Assembly (NCBI RefSeq): GCF_964275005.1
Contig: NC_092690.1
Location: 4,628,836-4,692,835 of the forward strand
DNA: 64,000 nucleotides
DNA from: Diadema setosum
Taxonomy: Eukaryota; Echinodermata; Echinoidea; Diadematoida; Diadematidae
Direction of reading: 5' to 3'
Position numbers and translations under genes: made by a program. Positions 11,109-22,445 of this stretch are shown here, in pieces. The notes beneath the pieces were generated by a model. It was not told the DNA's origin and did no database searches. It was given only the letters and a program-made list of their open reading frames with translations. Each line of letters opens with the position of its first letter. The first letter of the stretch is position 1.

Positions 11109-13180
11109 CGGCGTAGCCAGGATGTGATCTTAGGGGGGGGGGCGGTTAGTCTGCGAGGGAGCGAAGCGACCGAGCCCGAGCGAGCGGAGCGAGCGAGGGG
11201 GGGGGGGTGGGAGGGGGGTGTCCCCCCTCCCAGGGTAAGAACTTTTTGCATTTTGATGTTGTAAATGGTGCAATTTGATGCATGTTTTTGCGCGTTTTAT
11301 CGACGAGAAACAGTCCCACTTGTTAAAGGTAGCAGTGTATTTTAGTGTAGATTATTATTGAACAATTTGCCTATAAAATGGTATAATTTAAATACACTTA
11401 TATTAATTCTTTTCACTGAATATCATGAACGCGACTGAACCCGAGCGAGCGGAGCGAGCGAGGGGGGAAGGGAGGGTGTGGGAGGGGATGTGCCCCTCCC
11501 ACGGTAAGAACTGTTTGCATTGTGAAGTTGTAAATGGTGCAATTTGATGCATGTATTTGCGCGTTTTATCGACGAGAAACAGTCCCACTTGTTTAAGGTA
11601 CCAGTATATTTTGATGTAGATTATTATTGAACAATTTGCCTATAAAATGGTCCAATCTAAATACACTTCTTGTGTTAATTCTTTTCACTGAATATCATGA
11701 ACGCGACTGAACCCGAGCGAGCGGAGCGAGCGAGGGGGGAGGGGAGGGTGTGGGAGGGGGGTGTCCCCCCTCCGACGGTAAGAACTTTTTGCATTTTGAT
11801 GTTGTAAATGGTGCAATTTGATGCATGTTTTTGCGCGTTTTATCGACGAGAAACAGTCCCACTTGTTAAAGGTAGCAGTGTATTTTAGTGTAGATTATTA
11901 TTGAACAATTTGCCTATAAAATGGTATAATTTAAATACACTTCTTATATTAATTCTTTTCACTGAATATCATGAACGCGACTGAACCCGAGCGAGCGGAG
12001 CGAGCGAAGGGGGAGGGGAGGGTGTGGGAGGGGGGTGTCCCCCCTCCCACGGTGAGAACTTTTTGCATTTTGATGTTGCAAATGGTGCAATTTGATGCAT
12101 GTTTTTGCGTGTTTTAACGAGCTGAAACAGTCCCACTTGTTTAAGGTTGCAGTATATTTTAGTGTAGATTATTATTGAACAATTTGCCTATAAAATGGTA
12201 TATCATTTAAATAATATTCTTGCATCAATTCTTACACTGAATATCATGAACGCTGTCTGCAGTTCAGCAATCAAACAGAGAAAGCATGCACACGAGGGTG
12301 TAGATAGGGGCATATCCCCTCCCACACGAAGGTGATTTTGCGTTTTCAGACCTGAAATTCAGCGATCTGGTGCAAATTTTTGGTGCAATACTTTTTCATC
12401 GAAGTGTTAAAATCACGGAATTTAGCTCTTATTCCGAATGTGCACCATCTGTGTAAATATATAAAGTCTAGTGAGGTAGAGCTTAGGGGAAGGGGGATTC
12501 CCATTCCCGCTCGCGGAGCTTTTGCGTTTTTAGAATTGAAATAAAGCGATCTGGGTATAGCCACAGTCTACTTCTGTGCATGGCGGAAGGGGGGAGGGGC
12601 GGGCGAGCAGGGAGAAGGCGTGGGCGAGTGTTATCTCCACCCTTCCCTTCCGATGGAGCTTTTGCCTTTTTGAGGTTGAAAGTGAGATATCTCGTATACC
12701 CATATTTGATGGAATCAACATTGGGAAATAAAAAAAAAAAACTGATGGGGGGGGGTGACGGAGGAAAGGGTCGATTAAAAGGGAAAATTCCCCTGATACA
12801 TGAGGGAACCTTGAGTTTTCGGAATATAAGTGATAAGTCTTGTGCACTCAGAATTATTCTTTTTTTTTTTAAATCTAAAAAGTGTACTAAGCTAGGAAAA
12901 GAGGCACAGAGGTGGAGGGTTTGGGAGGGGGATACCCCCTCGCAAGCACGAGAGATTTTGCATATTTTTAATTGAAATTCAACGATCTGGTGCACACTTT
13001 GAGTGAAATATTCAAAAAAAATATCTTATTTGATGAAAGGTTGCAAAGGAGACCCGCTTCATGTGCATGGATACAGTATACACGCATTTTTTTCCGCCTC
13101 CCAAATCCCCGGTCCAAATCTTAGGGGGGGGGGGGGGCGACCGCCCCCATCGCCCCCCCCCCCCCCCCCTGGCTACGCCG
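11109..13180. mobile_element. TIR element with an internal ~270-bp tandem repeat
   Basis: The left end CGGCGTAGCCAGG (11109-11121) is repeated inverted at the right end as CCTGGCTACGCCG (about 13168-13180), and both ends are followed inwards by long G runs. Inside, a unit containing 'gagcgagcggagcgagcg', a 'gggtgtgggagggg...cccctccc' hairpin and 'gaaacagtcccacttgtt' starts at about 11179, 11443, 11715 and 11989, a period of 264-274 bp. From 12290 to 13000 a more degenerate related unit holds 'gaaattcagcgatctggtgca'. No transposase is present, so it would be non-autonomous. The target duplication was not found. Confidence 0.65.
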
Positions 13181-13289
13181 TCCCTCACATGGCATATACA
13201 TAAATATGTACGACTGCTCAGTAACCATGCAGGCATTTGTCAAAAACAAGTTATATTAGTTGCATGTCAATAAGGCTCACCACCAGCTT

Positions 13290-13737
13290 CAATAAGCCAG
13301 TTCGGAGATAGCTCATGTGCACATGGGTACAAATGACCTTTCATTTTTCTCAGTTGGTTAGGCACTTCACTAAATTCAAAGCGACATAATGCAACAGCTT
13401 GCCCAACATAGCAATTTATGGAACTCGTATTCTAACAAAGAATGAACCTGTGTAGATGAAGTGACCAGGATGGTTTGTCAATCAACACTTCGGGAAGCAT
13501 CTATTTCATTGTGCAGTTTTGAATGTGTAGTACATTAACAAACTTTTTCTGTTAACATTGCCAAATACCAGGCTTGCTGTCAGGCGGATGTACTGGCAGG
13601 CACTATTTATAAGGATTCCATGAACAATCATAGCATTACAGTTGCTTATCTCAGTGAAATTAAAAACCAACTTGTCTCTCGGTACAAATGACCTTTTTCT
13701 GCTCATGCTCAAACTGGAACTCCGAACTGGCTTATTG
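13290..13737. mobile_element. Small MITE with ~17-bp TIRs 'CAATAAGCCAGTTCGGA'
   Basis: The left end CAATAAGCCAGTTCGGA at 13290-13306 is matched by its complement at 13721-13737. A second inner pair, 'gtacaaatgacctttt', occurs near both ends. About 450 bp, no coding capacity, target duplication not resolved. Confidence 0.65.
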
Positions 13738-15330
13738 TGCGCTTGAAATCATGAATACAAAGACAACAGGTTAATTAACCTGATTTCAAAAAATATCATA
13801 TTTGGGGGGAAATTTTCAATACCAATTTATACTGGCATACTTAGAATTTGCCGAACTGTATGGCTTTCTTAGTGTGATGTATGGTTGCTGGGGGTTATTG
13901 TACATATAAGCCAATCGCTGATTGGTTGTACAATTTTTGATTCAGAGAATGTGTCCCACTTGACCCGCGTCCCAACTCACCCCGCAGGCTCTCCCCTACA
14001 ATGAGAATAGGTTTTAAGAATTGAAAGACATAATATGCTTACAACAATCCATTGTACAATGATAACTTCAGATATTGCATATAAAATCATTACAATAATA
14101 TACATACTAATGTTTCATAATAAACCTTTTTATAAAAATGGCATAAGTACATGGGTTAAACAAATCATAATTAATAGAAACAGAAATGGATAAAATGGAC
14201 TTTGCAACAGGTGATATAATTGATGTTAATATAACAACTTCAAGTAGTATTATTGCTTTCTTGTAGGGAAAAAAGAAATTCTTGCATTTGGTCATTTATT
14301 ACTGGGAAGATTTTTTAAACTTGAATTGTGAAATTAATTGGGGAAAATGAACAATAACATTTATTACACAAATTAAACCTCTGGTATAATTTATCCTGTG
14401 TGGGTATTGACTATTGATAAGGGGTCCTCCTGGTATGAAAAACATATATGTATATCATAATTTACTTTTAAGCAATTCTAAATTAGGGGAACAGCGTGTC
14501 TCTATCGGCAGATTATTCTAATTGGATATTGCTGAGCATATAAATGATCGCTTGTAAAATTCAGTATTACATCTAGGAGGCTCAAGTTTGAGTTGATGTG
14601 AATTACGTCTTATTCGTTGCGCTACGTCATCGTGCAAAACGAATTTGTTTTGTGTGGGGGTGTGTGTGTGTGTGTGTCAAGGAGGGGGATTATCTACAAT
14701 AATTCGATATACGTGCGCTATATATCGTATAGTCTTTTCCACACCGTTACGAATAATGTCCTGAAGCAAAAGCTTGACTAGCACACAGTTTGAATATCCA
14801 ACGACGAACAATAATGGAGGAAATGTAACAAGATTGAATTATCACGTTACGCAGCTTAAAACAATGCAATATACATGATTATGAGTAAAGGAGTATACCG
14901 AAGATTACATTCCTGCAATACCAATTAATATCAAGAAAATACGATCTAACATTTTTCTTGAAACATTGACCTTCAATCTATTGTGTCACTTTCAGGAAAG
15001 TTCCAGAGACTTGGATCTGTATGTGAAAGCGTAATTTGAGTTAATTATATTGTGAGAAGAAGAAAATATGCGTTTATTGTTTAATTGTGTATTGTTGTTA
15101 TTTCGTTTCAATCGTTCGTTATCTTTATTAAGTATTCTCCATTTGATCTTTCAAAAGTAATTTAAGAAGAGTCAATATGCAATAACTATGAATAAAACAA
15201 ACAAAGAAACAAAAACATGTATAATTCTTAGAAGTCCAGGAAGATTTTTTTTTTTCCGCCGGAGAAATTGTGAGGAGGGCATTTTTCACCCTGCTTGAAA
15301 TTGTCTCAATTTCTAAACAAATTTCGTCTG
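13738..15330. other. AT-rich intergenic DNA with a (GT)n run at 14653-14678
   Basis: No reading frame, TIR pair or RNA gene could be supported. A palindromic word pair 'ccaatcgctgattgg' occurs near 13913. Confidence 0.35.
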
Positions 15331-15339
15331 TGGCTGGAG

Positions 15340-15882
15340 TAAATGTCGCCAGAGCAAAATGTCGTACCTGTCTTCACATTTAGACTTTTGCATCATATGA
15401 CGTCGGAGCAAATGTCGAAGGAGCAATTGTCACCGGAGCAAATGTCGTACCTGTGAAGGTACATGTCGTACCTTCAGACTTTTGCATTAGGCCTATATGA
15501 CGTCGGAGCATTTGCGGTAGGAGCATTATTGTCGCCGGAGCAAATGTCCCCGGAGCAATTGTCGTAGGAGCAATTATCGCCGGAGCATATGTCGCCGGAG
15601 CATTTGTCGCCAGAGCAATTGTCGCCGGAGAAAATGTCCCCGGAGCAATTGTCGCACATTATAGGAGCAATTGTCGTAGGAGCAATTATCGCCGGGGCAA
15701 ATGTCGCCGGAGTATTTGTCGGCGGAGCATTTGTCGGCGGAGCAAATGTCGGCGGAGCATTTGTCGCCGGAGCAAATATCGCCGGAGCATTTGTCGCGGA
15801 GCAAATGTCGCGGAGCATTTGTCGCATTTTTCGGAGTAATTGTCGTCGGAGCATTTGTCGCAGGAGCATATGTCGTGTCACC
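15340..15882 (+). repeat. 15-bp minisatellite 'GGAGCAAATGTCGCC', roughly 35 units
   Basis: The unit repeats with variants (aaatg/attgt/atttgt; gccgga/gtagga/ggcgga) over about 540 bp. The first part is interrupted twice by 'cttttgcat..tatgacgtc'. Because 15 is a multiple of three, open frames appear on both strands encoding Gly/Ala/Val or Cys/Gly/Asp repeats; they are by-products of the repeat. Confidence 0.85.
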
Positions 15883-16256
15883 GCCCCAGTCAAATATAAA
15901 CACGGATGTTCAAGGATCTACACGGTGATCCAGGGAGATCCGGGGACGTCCGGGGAGATCCGGGATTTTGGTATGACTGTACACACGGTATCAACACGGC
16001 AGCTACACGGATAAGGCCGGAAGAGCGCGGCATCTACACGGACAAACACGACATCTACACGGATCAACACGGCAGCTACACGGCAGCCACACGGGCCACC
16101 CCGGATTGCTCTGCCAACACGGCAATACCCGGATGACGCCGGATGTTTTTGACCTCCAAAAGTTGCCTTGTTGGCCTCTCGGCGTCAACACGGATCTCTC
16201 CTCGGATCAGATCCGGGGTGGTCCGGGGTAACCCGGGATGTCTATGTGACTGGGGC
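15883..16256. mobile_element. ~374-bp TIR element (CCCCAGTCA ends) filled with 'ACACGG' and 'GATCCGGG' repeats
   Basis: Left end CCCCAGTCAAATA (15883) and right end TATGTGACTGGGG (ending 16256) are inverted copies with one or two changes. The GC-rich interior is made of short words such as 'ctacacggcagctacacgg' and 'gatccggggacgtccgggg'. It abuts the minisatellite on the left. No coding content; superfamily unknown. Confidence 0.6.
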
Positions 16257-16692
16257 ATTACACTTTAAAGAGAGGGAGAAAACACCCAAGATATTTCTTT
16301 AAAATTGGGCGTTCACAAACTATGGGAGCAATTGGCACTATTGGCACTATGCTAGGAGTCCACTGGGCCGGGGCCAGTTGGTGCCAGTTCGCGCCAAAGA
16401 TTATGTGATTGGCGCGTAGTGGCTCGCTGTGGCGCCGAATTAATGTTCGCTCGGAATGTATGTCGCCAAGTGGAATAAACTGGGTGTCATATGGCGTGCG
16501 CCAAATGCCACCTGCCTTGCTTCAAAATGGTGCCCCAGTTTGCGCCATTACACGGCTATTTGATTCCAAATTTCACCATGTTGGCGCCATTTGCGCCGAT
16601 GGACGGCTACTTTGCGCCACTTAGTGATTAGTTTGTGCCAAACGGTCGCAAAATTGGTTTAAACTTGCCGCCACTTTGCGCTACTTGCCGAC

Positions 16693-16702
16693 TATATAAA
16701 TA
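16693..16702 (+). promoter_or_regulatory. TATA box of the Harbinger transposase gene
   Basis: TATATAAATA lies just inside the left subterminal repeats and about 80 bp before the transposase ATG at 16781; it is the only TATA-like word in this GC-rich stretch. Confidence 0.5.
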
Positions 16703-16780
16703 TCGGCCATCGACTACCTGGTTCAGAACCTCCTCAGCTGCTGATGAACAAATTCTCTACTAAATATTTACAATTTCGAT

Positions 16781-18081
16781 ATGTCCGAGGCTTTTGATAA
16801 TGTTGGAGTGATGATGCTGCTCCATCAGAAGATCATGAGAGATGTTGAGGTGGCCACTGCCTATGAACTCATGGTGGCCAATCCTGAAAAAGAAGAGCCT
16901 CGTATGAAGAAAAGGAAGCACAAGTGGTGGTTTAGACTCATGCTCCACCCTCAGCTGAGGGCCAAACGTGGACAGTACCATACCCTCATGAATGAGCTGA
17001 GGGAGAATGACAAGAGGAAGTTCAAGAACTACACCAGGTTGTCCCCAGAGATGTTTGATGAGCTGTTGATCAGGCTTACACTCCATATGCAGAAGAAGGA
17101 CACCCACTTCAGGAAGGCTACTCCCCCTGGTCTCAAGTTGTGCGTCTTCCTGCGCCATCTCGCCACTGGGGCCACCTATGCCGAGCTGGGTTACAACTTC
17201 CGAGTGGGCAAGGAAACCATCCAGAAGTTTGTCCCTGACGTAGCCAGAGCGATAGCTATGGATGAGTATGCTGCAGAAGTCATCTCCCTCCCCACAACCA
17301 ATGAAGGCTGGCTTGAGGTTGCAGGTGATGGAACCTTCCTCGCTGTCTGGGAGCCTTGGATGGAAAGCACATCCGTATTCAGAAGCCCAAGAACTCAGGC
17401 AGCCTTTACTTCAACTACAAGCAGTTCTTCTCGGTTGTCCTAATGGCTCTCGTAGATTCAAAGTACCAGTTCGTGTGGATCGATGTGGGTGGGGCTGGCC
17501 ATCAATCTGATGCCCAGATCTACAACAACAGTGAACTGAAGGAGTGCATTGATGCTGGCACTTTAGGCATCCCAGATCCAGCTCCCCTACCCCATGATGA
17601 TGACGACCACCCTATGCCGTACTTTTGCGTGGGAGACGATGCCTTCGCCGTGAGGACGTACATGATAAAACCCTATGGCCGTCGTAACCTTGACCAACAG
17701 CAGAAGATCTTCAACTACAGCCTGTCCAGGGCAAGGCGTGTTGTTGAAAACGCCTTTGGTATTCTGGCCTTGCGGTTCCTGTGCTTCCTTGGCCAGATGA
17801 GACAGGAACCAGACACAGTCCGCCTGCTCGTTGAAACTGCCATCATGCTGCACAACCTCATCAGGAAGCGCTATCAGGCACTGGACGTCCGCATGTTGGA
17901 CCAGGAGGATGCCCAGCACAACCTCATCCCTGGAGCTTGGAGAACTGCCGCCATCACTGAGGATTTGGACAGGCCCATCAGGGGAAACAGGGACACTGAG
18001 CTTACCAAATGCCAGAGCGATACGCTCAAGTATTACTTCAACAGTGCGGGAGCGGTTGCATGGCAGGATAAGATGGTCTAG
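16781..18081 (+). pseudogene. PIF/Harbinger (HARBI1-like) transposase with one frameshift
   Basis: An ATG-initiated frame (16781 to about 17325) continues in the next frame to a stop at 18081; the reading shifts near 17324-17329, where 'EGWLEVAG' passes to 'WNLPRCLGALDGKH'. About 430 residues in all, the usual size for the family. The DDE nuclease is visible: Asp of LDGKHIRIQKP (about 17359), GGAGHQSDAQIYNNS, Asp of CVGDDAF (about 17635) and Glu of RRVVENAFGIL (about 17746). An upstream helical region (NYTRLSPEMFDELL, YAELGYNFRVGKETI) is the usual HTH-like N-terminal part. It would cut and paste the element at its TIRs with the help of the second protein. The single indel could be real decay or a sequencing error. 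Confidence 0.9.
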
Positions 18082-18084
18082 ACA

Positions 18085-18990
18085 GCATTTTGTAGTACTT
18101 TTGCACAGGAGTAAAGACTGTCTTAGAAAACATTGATTGTGATAGTGTATTTCTCTATGGACTGGTGTGATGCACTAGTCTGGTTAAAGGTATAGATAAG
18201 GAGTACCTGCACTCTGATTTCATTTTGACAGACACTGCCTAGAAATCATTCTTTTATTGCTCATGTCACATAAAATGACATTATGGTACACATTGATGTT
18301 GTTTAGAAGTGGAGAACATGTTGAATTTAAAAAAAATTCAAAATATATAACCATGTTGGTAAAGTAGCAACACAGAAAAGCATATATGGGACTGTAATGA
18401 AAGAATAATATTTGCCGAGTGGCGAACACAAAAAAAATACGCCATCTTTTAACTTCGAATTCTACAAATATTCAGCACATTTTAGTTTAATTATTTTCAT
18501 GGAACAGCATTAACATAAGATGCTTTTAGGAGGGAAGCAAACAGATGGGAACTCTTTTGAAAGATTTTTCACCCATTACCGATACTCCAGATTACCTTTA
18601 ACATAGTGCTTACTTTGTCATATAGTATTGTTGTATGAATATTTATGTCATATTAAATTGTGTTATGAAAAACTTAACTTTATTACATTTCAATAAAGCC
18701 CAGCACTCATGACAATAATTTCTTGTGTCAATATGTCCTCTAAATGATAAAGGTCTAGTACAGACATGTTATTTGTAGAAAGTAACATTTATTCATGTTT
18801 AGCAGTTAAAAAATAGAATGTATATCAAATATTCCTAAACTACTAAAGTACTTTTGCTGTTAGGTAAATTATTGAATAGCAAAAGTAGATAGTAATTTAA
18901 GGAATAAACACATGCATTAATATTTGGCAGTACAATTGTATTTATTATTTCACAGTTAAACATTGAAGCCATTCTACCAATTGGCCCCGA
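18085..18990. other. Interior of Harbinger element, 3' of transposase
   Basis: AT-rich sequence with possible polyadenylation words ('caataaagc' at about 18690). No gene recognised. Confidence 0.4.
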
Positions 18991-18991
18991 A

Positions 18992-19565
18992 CAATATATC
19001 ATTCACAACCACTTTGTAACAAGACAATATATATGTATCACAAATGACATTTTTATGGAACTTTAATGACATAAGAAAGATATGAATACATCACAAACAA
19101 AAGCATCATCCAACTGTCCAATGATATCCATAGATATATTAAACCTCCATGAAAAAGTGTCAACCATAGTAAAAACGCAATGCTCATTAAGTGTCAAAAA
19201 TAGTGACAAACGCAATGCTCCATAACCGTCAATAAAAACACTGCTATCCCTGTTCTATAAGTCCCTACTGGAAGGATCTGCCTGTGTGGCTGTGTACTCT
19301 ATTATTCACAACACCTTTGCAACAAGACAAGAATAAATCACAAATGATATTTTTATGGAATTTTAATGACATAGGGAAAATATGCATACTGGCATCACAC
19401 ACTCACAAAAACAATCACCCAACTATCCAATCACATCCATGAACACATTAAAGCTCCATGAATAAGTGTCAGTTAGGCCTATAGTAAGAAACACAATGCT
19501 CTTTAAGTGTCAAAAATAGTGACAAACGCAATGCTCTGGACATAGCCGTCAATAAAAACACTGGT
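18992..19565. repeat. Tandem duplication of ~305 bp inside the Harbinger element
   Basis: 18992-19260 ('ttcacaac', 'acaagacaa', 'gtgtcaaaaatagtgacaaa', 'ccgtcaataaaaacactg') is repeated with divergence at about 19300-19565. On the minus strand this lies just downstream of the second protein's stop, so it is probably its 3' untranslated region; 'tttttattg' gives AATAAA-like words on that strand. Confidence 0.7.
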
Positions 19566-19579
19566 CGGCCAGCCTCTTC

Positions 19580-20424
19580 CAGGTCTAATCTTTCTTGTCA
19601 GGTTCGGCCCACATGGCATCCCGCTTGTTGTAGAGGCCCGGGCACCCCAGCAAGTACTCTTTTGCCTCTTCCTCCTGAGCATCATTGAGCTTAACGGTCC
19701 TCCGCCTCGCTCCAGAACCGCCCCTATTCCTCTGCCTCCTGTTTGTGGGTTCTTCCTCATTCTCCTCGGGAGAGGAAGGCCCAGCTATACATAGAAAACA
19801 AATACCCATATTTGAAATAACAGATTATATGGTACTGCCGTAAGAAATAAGTAATAACATATTACCGAGACCACTCTAAATAGTACATTTTCATCAACAA
19901 AACCATCAACCAAGTTGCACCGATGAAAAAAAAAAGACACCATTTATGCTCCCACTAAGTTTTTGACATAACAAATGACAACAAAGTATAGCGCAAACAC
20001 AATGCAATTACACTCCACAACTTAAGTCCATAAAGTTACCATATAACTTTAGGAGGCAGTGGATAATCTGGACCTATATGATTACTTACCAGGACTTGCT
20101 TGTGCAACATCCTCTTCAGCTTCACTTGCATGGAGACTGGGAGGGGATGTAGGTGAAGCTGGGGAGGGCTGGTCTTGTTCTTGGGCCTGGGGTGGAAGGT
20201 CTGGAGCAACATCTTGGACAGGGGTAGCAGGTACCAGGAGCGGAGAGTCTATCAGCTTGAGCCAGCGCCACCACGCGAAGATCTTCATCCTCTTCGTCAT
20301 CTTTGCTGCTTGCAGGGGGCCTGGAGCTCAATTTGAGCTTCTTGGGTTGGGGGTCCTTCTTCTTGGACTGCTCAAGTTTGTCATTCTTGCCCTTGCTACT
20401 GCCTTTGTTGCCTTTCGGGGGCAT
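19580..20424 (-). pseudogene. Second Harbinger-encoded protein, acidic linker plus MADF/Myb-SANT-like region, two exons
   Basis: On the minus strand an ATG at 20424 opens a Lys/Ser-rich start (MPPKGNKGSSKGKNDKLEQS), then DDEEDED. The reading shifts near 20290 to a Pro/Ser/Glu-rich segment ending at a GTAAGT donor (exon end about 20087). An AG acceptor at about 19787 opens exon 2: acidic and Arg-rich (EENEEEPTNRRQRNRGG), then RTVKLNDAQEEEAKEYLLGCPGLYNKRD. A stop follows PDKKD, although 'TWKRLAD' continues in frame behind it. The last part resembles the first half of a MADF/Myb-SANT-like DNA-binding domain, the type of partner protein PIF/Harbinger elements use to bring transposase to DNA in the nucleus. 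The shift and early stop suggest decay. Domain call is by pattern only. Confidence 0.55.
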
Positions 20425-21036
20425 CTTCTTTGAAAATTATGTGAAATCTTGTACAAATTGTGAAGAAAAAACTGCGTCAACAGAGGTGTTGTCGAGTCGA
20501 ATACTGAAAGTTGTGTGAGAAAGTCCTGCGATGCAGTCATGCTTCCATAGGCGGCAAGTGGCGCCGAATGGCGGAAACAAAGTGGTATTTGGCGGAAACC
20601 AAGTGGTATCTGGCGCGAAATAGTCACCAGTCAGGTGCCGTTTGGCTCGCGTCACTGTTGATTTGGAGCGCCTTGGCGCGGACTATCCGCCTTTGTAGCG
20701 CCAAGTGGCGCCACGTGGCGCAAAATTTCATTGGCGCAACGTGGCGCGCGCCATTACATTCCAGTGGATTCCAATAGGCGGATTGTTTGCGACATTTGGT
20801 GCCACTTGGTGGACACTTCGCGCTGAAAGTGGCGCGACGAAGATTTCAAACATTTTGAAATTTTCTTTCCGCCAAACTCAATTTTTGCCGCCGTTACGGG
20901 CCACCGCGCGCCAGTTGGGAGGCAGTTTGAGCCACTGCACGCCACTAAGCACCTTATTGGCGACACTAGGCGCCACAGCAAATTGCATTGGCGCGAACTG
21001 GCGCGAACTGGCGCCGGCCCAGTGGAATCCTAGCAT

Positions 21037-21771
21037 ACAGCCAAATCCAAATGAATTTCTATATCGTCAAAATACGTACCACGATGGCACATGCCAGTGA
21101 AACTGTGTTCCCTAAACATAATGAAGTAAGAATACATACACAAAAAACAGAGAAAGATATAAAATAGTCCATGGTTAAATTACAGTGACTTAAAAGTCTG
21201 CTACAACAGCTGCCGATGCTATGAACTATTCCTCGCACATACTTAATATAACTGTATGGTATTATAATACTAACGTATTTTTTCACACTTTTCATTTCAT
21301 TTATTCTCTTTTTTTTATTTCCTACAAAACATCGTGCAACACTATAACCGCAACGTATGTTTGAATTGTATGAACACATTTTCCTCCATTTTTTCTTTTT
21401 TTTTTAGGTGAACTCGTGAATTGTTACAAAATCAGATGACCCACTTTCATCAACGCTGTATTAGATAATAAGTAATCAGATAGGTTCCTTGGAACGGGGG
21501 GGGGGGGTGGGGGGCTTTATCTAAAACGGATTAGCATTTATATTTCAGTCTCCTAAAAAGGAACAAACTCTCAAACGTAAGCAACCCTTACTGCTCTTTA
21601 GAAAAATAAAATGAGAACAAAGGCGCGCTCTGAAGATGCTACTTTTAGGAAAAAACAAATGATAATGCAATGGACAAAAGTACAAACATTTTACGATAGT
21701 AACTATTTGCTCGAAAAAAGACTGACTTTGGATATATAACAGAAACATTTAAAGAATCTTATATATACATA

Positions 21772-21802
<31 letters not shown>

Positions 21803-22048
21803 GTATATATATGGTTATTCTATTTCAAAATGATGTGTGTTTTCACAGGTTCGATTTGTCAAAAAGGGACGGTTTACCTTTGCGTAGGTTCTACGTTTTT
21901 CATCAGTTCTTCCGATATATTCTTTTATTCTACTTGTATATTGTCTCAGTAACATACATGGACAGGTACAAAAATAGGAATATGAAAGGTACCACGAATA
22001 AGCGTGAGGAATCAGTCTGTAATTGAAACTTTCACCAGCGTTGAATGT
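21037..22048. other. Intergenic DNA with poly-G and (TA)n tracts
   Basis: Holds a 12-base G run near 21496 and a (TA)n microsatellite at about 21763-21812. No gene supported. Confidence 0.4.
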
Positions 22049-22445
22049 GAAAGGTATAAACTAATGAAATAACATTATGGGGAAATGAGGAAATCCGGTT
22101 TTGTGCAGAAACCTATTTTCCCCATTACAGGAAAGAAAGTGGTATTAAATACCATATCATTTAATACATGAAAACATTTCGTTTCTCTTTCCTAACCTTC
22201 CTGGACAGAGAATAGGCACCATATCTTCTCGTCGTCACGAGAGGGCGAAAGGTATAAACTAATGAAATAACATTATGGGGAAATGAGGAAATCCGGTTTT
22301 GTGCAGAAACCTATTTTCCCCATTACAGGAAAGAAAGTGGTATTAAATTTCATATCATTTAATACATGAAAACATTTCGTTTCTCTTTCCTAACCTTCCT
22401 GGACAGAGAATAGGCACCATATCTTCTCGTCGTCACGAGAGGGCG
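22049..22445 (+). repeat. Near-perfect direct tandem duplication, 198-bp unit, two copies
   Basis: Copies at 22049-22246 and 22247-22445 both start with GAAAGGTATAAAC and end with GTCACGAGAGGGCG; I see only about two or three differences ('attaaatacc' against 'attaaatttc'). No reading frame. It lies about 1 kb upstream of gene B and is probably a recent duplication. Confidence 0.85.

Larger units (their letters stand above)
16349..21036. mobile_element. PIF/Harbinger DNA transposon, ~4.7 kb, with long GC-rich TIRs
   Basis: The left end 'atgctaggagtccactgggc' (from 16349) and the right end 'gcccagtggaatcctagcat' (to 21036) are inverted copies. The subterminal regions (16370-16680 and 20540-21015) are packed with TGGCGC/GGCGCC words. 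The element encodes a transposase on + (16781-18081) and a second protein on - (20424 to 19580), the two-gene layout known for PIF/Harbinger. The three-base target duplication typical of this superfamily was not unambiguous. Disabled by the frameshift in the transposase. Confidence 0.85.

Noticed and set aside
15474..16014. Open frames on both strands encoding Gly/Ala or Cys/Gly/Asp repeats
   Set aside because: They follow from a 15-bp minisatellite whose period is a multiple of three; no start context, partner exon or conserved domain.
20059..20433. Plus-strand 124-codon frame
   Set aside because: It is antisense to the Lys/Ser- and Pro/Ser-rich second Harbinger protein, which has the better start, splice sites and composition.
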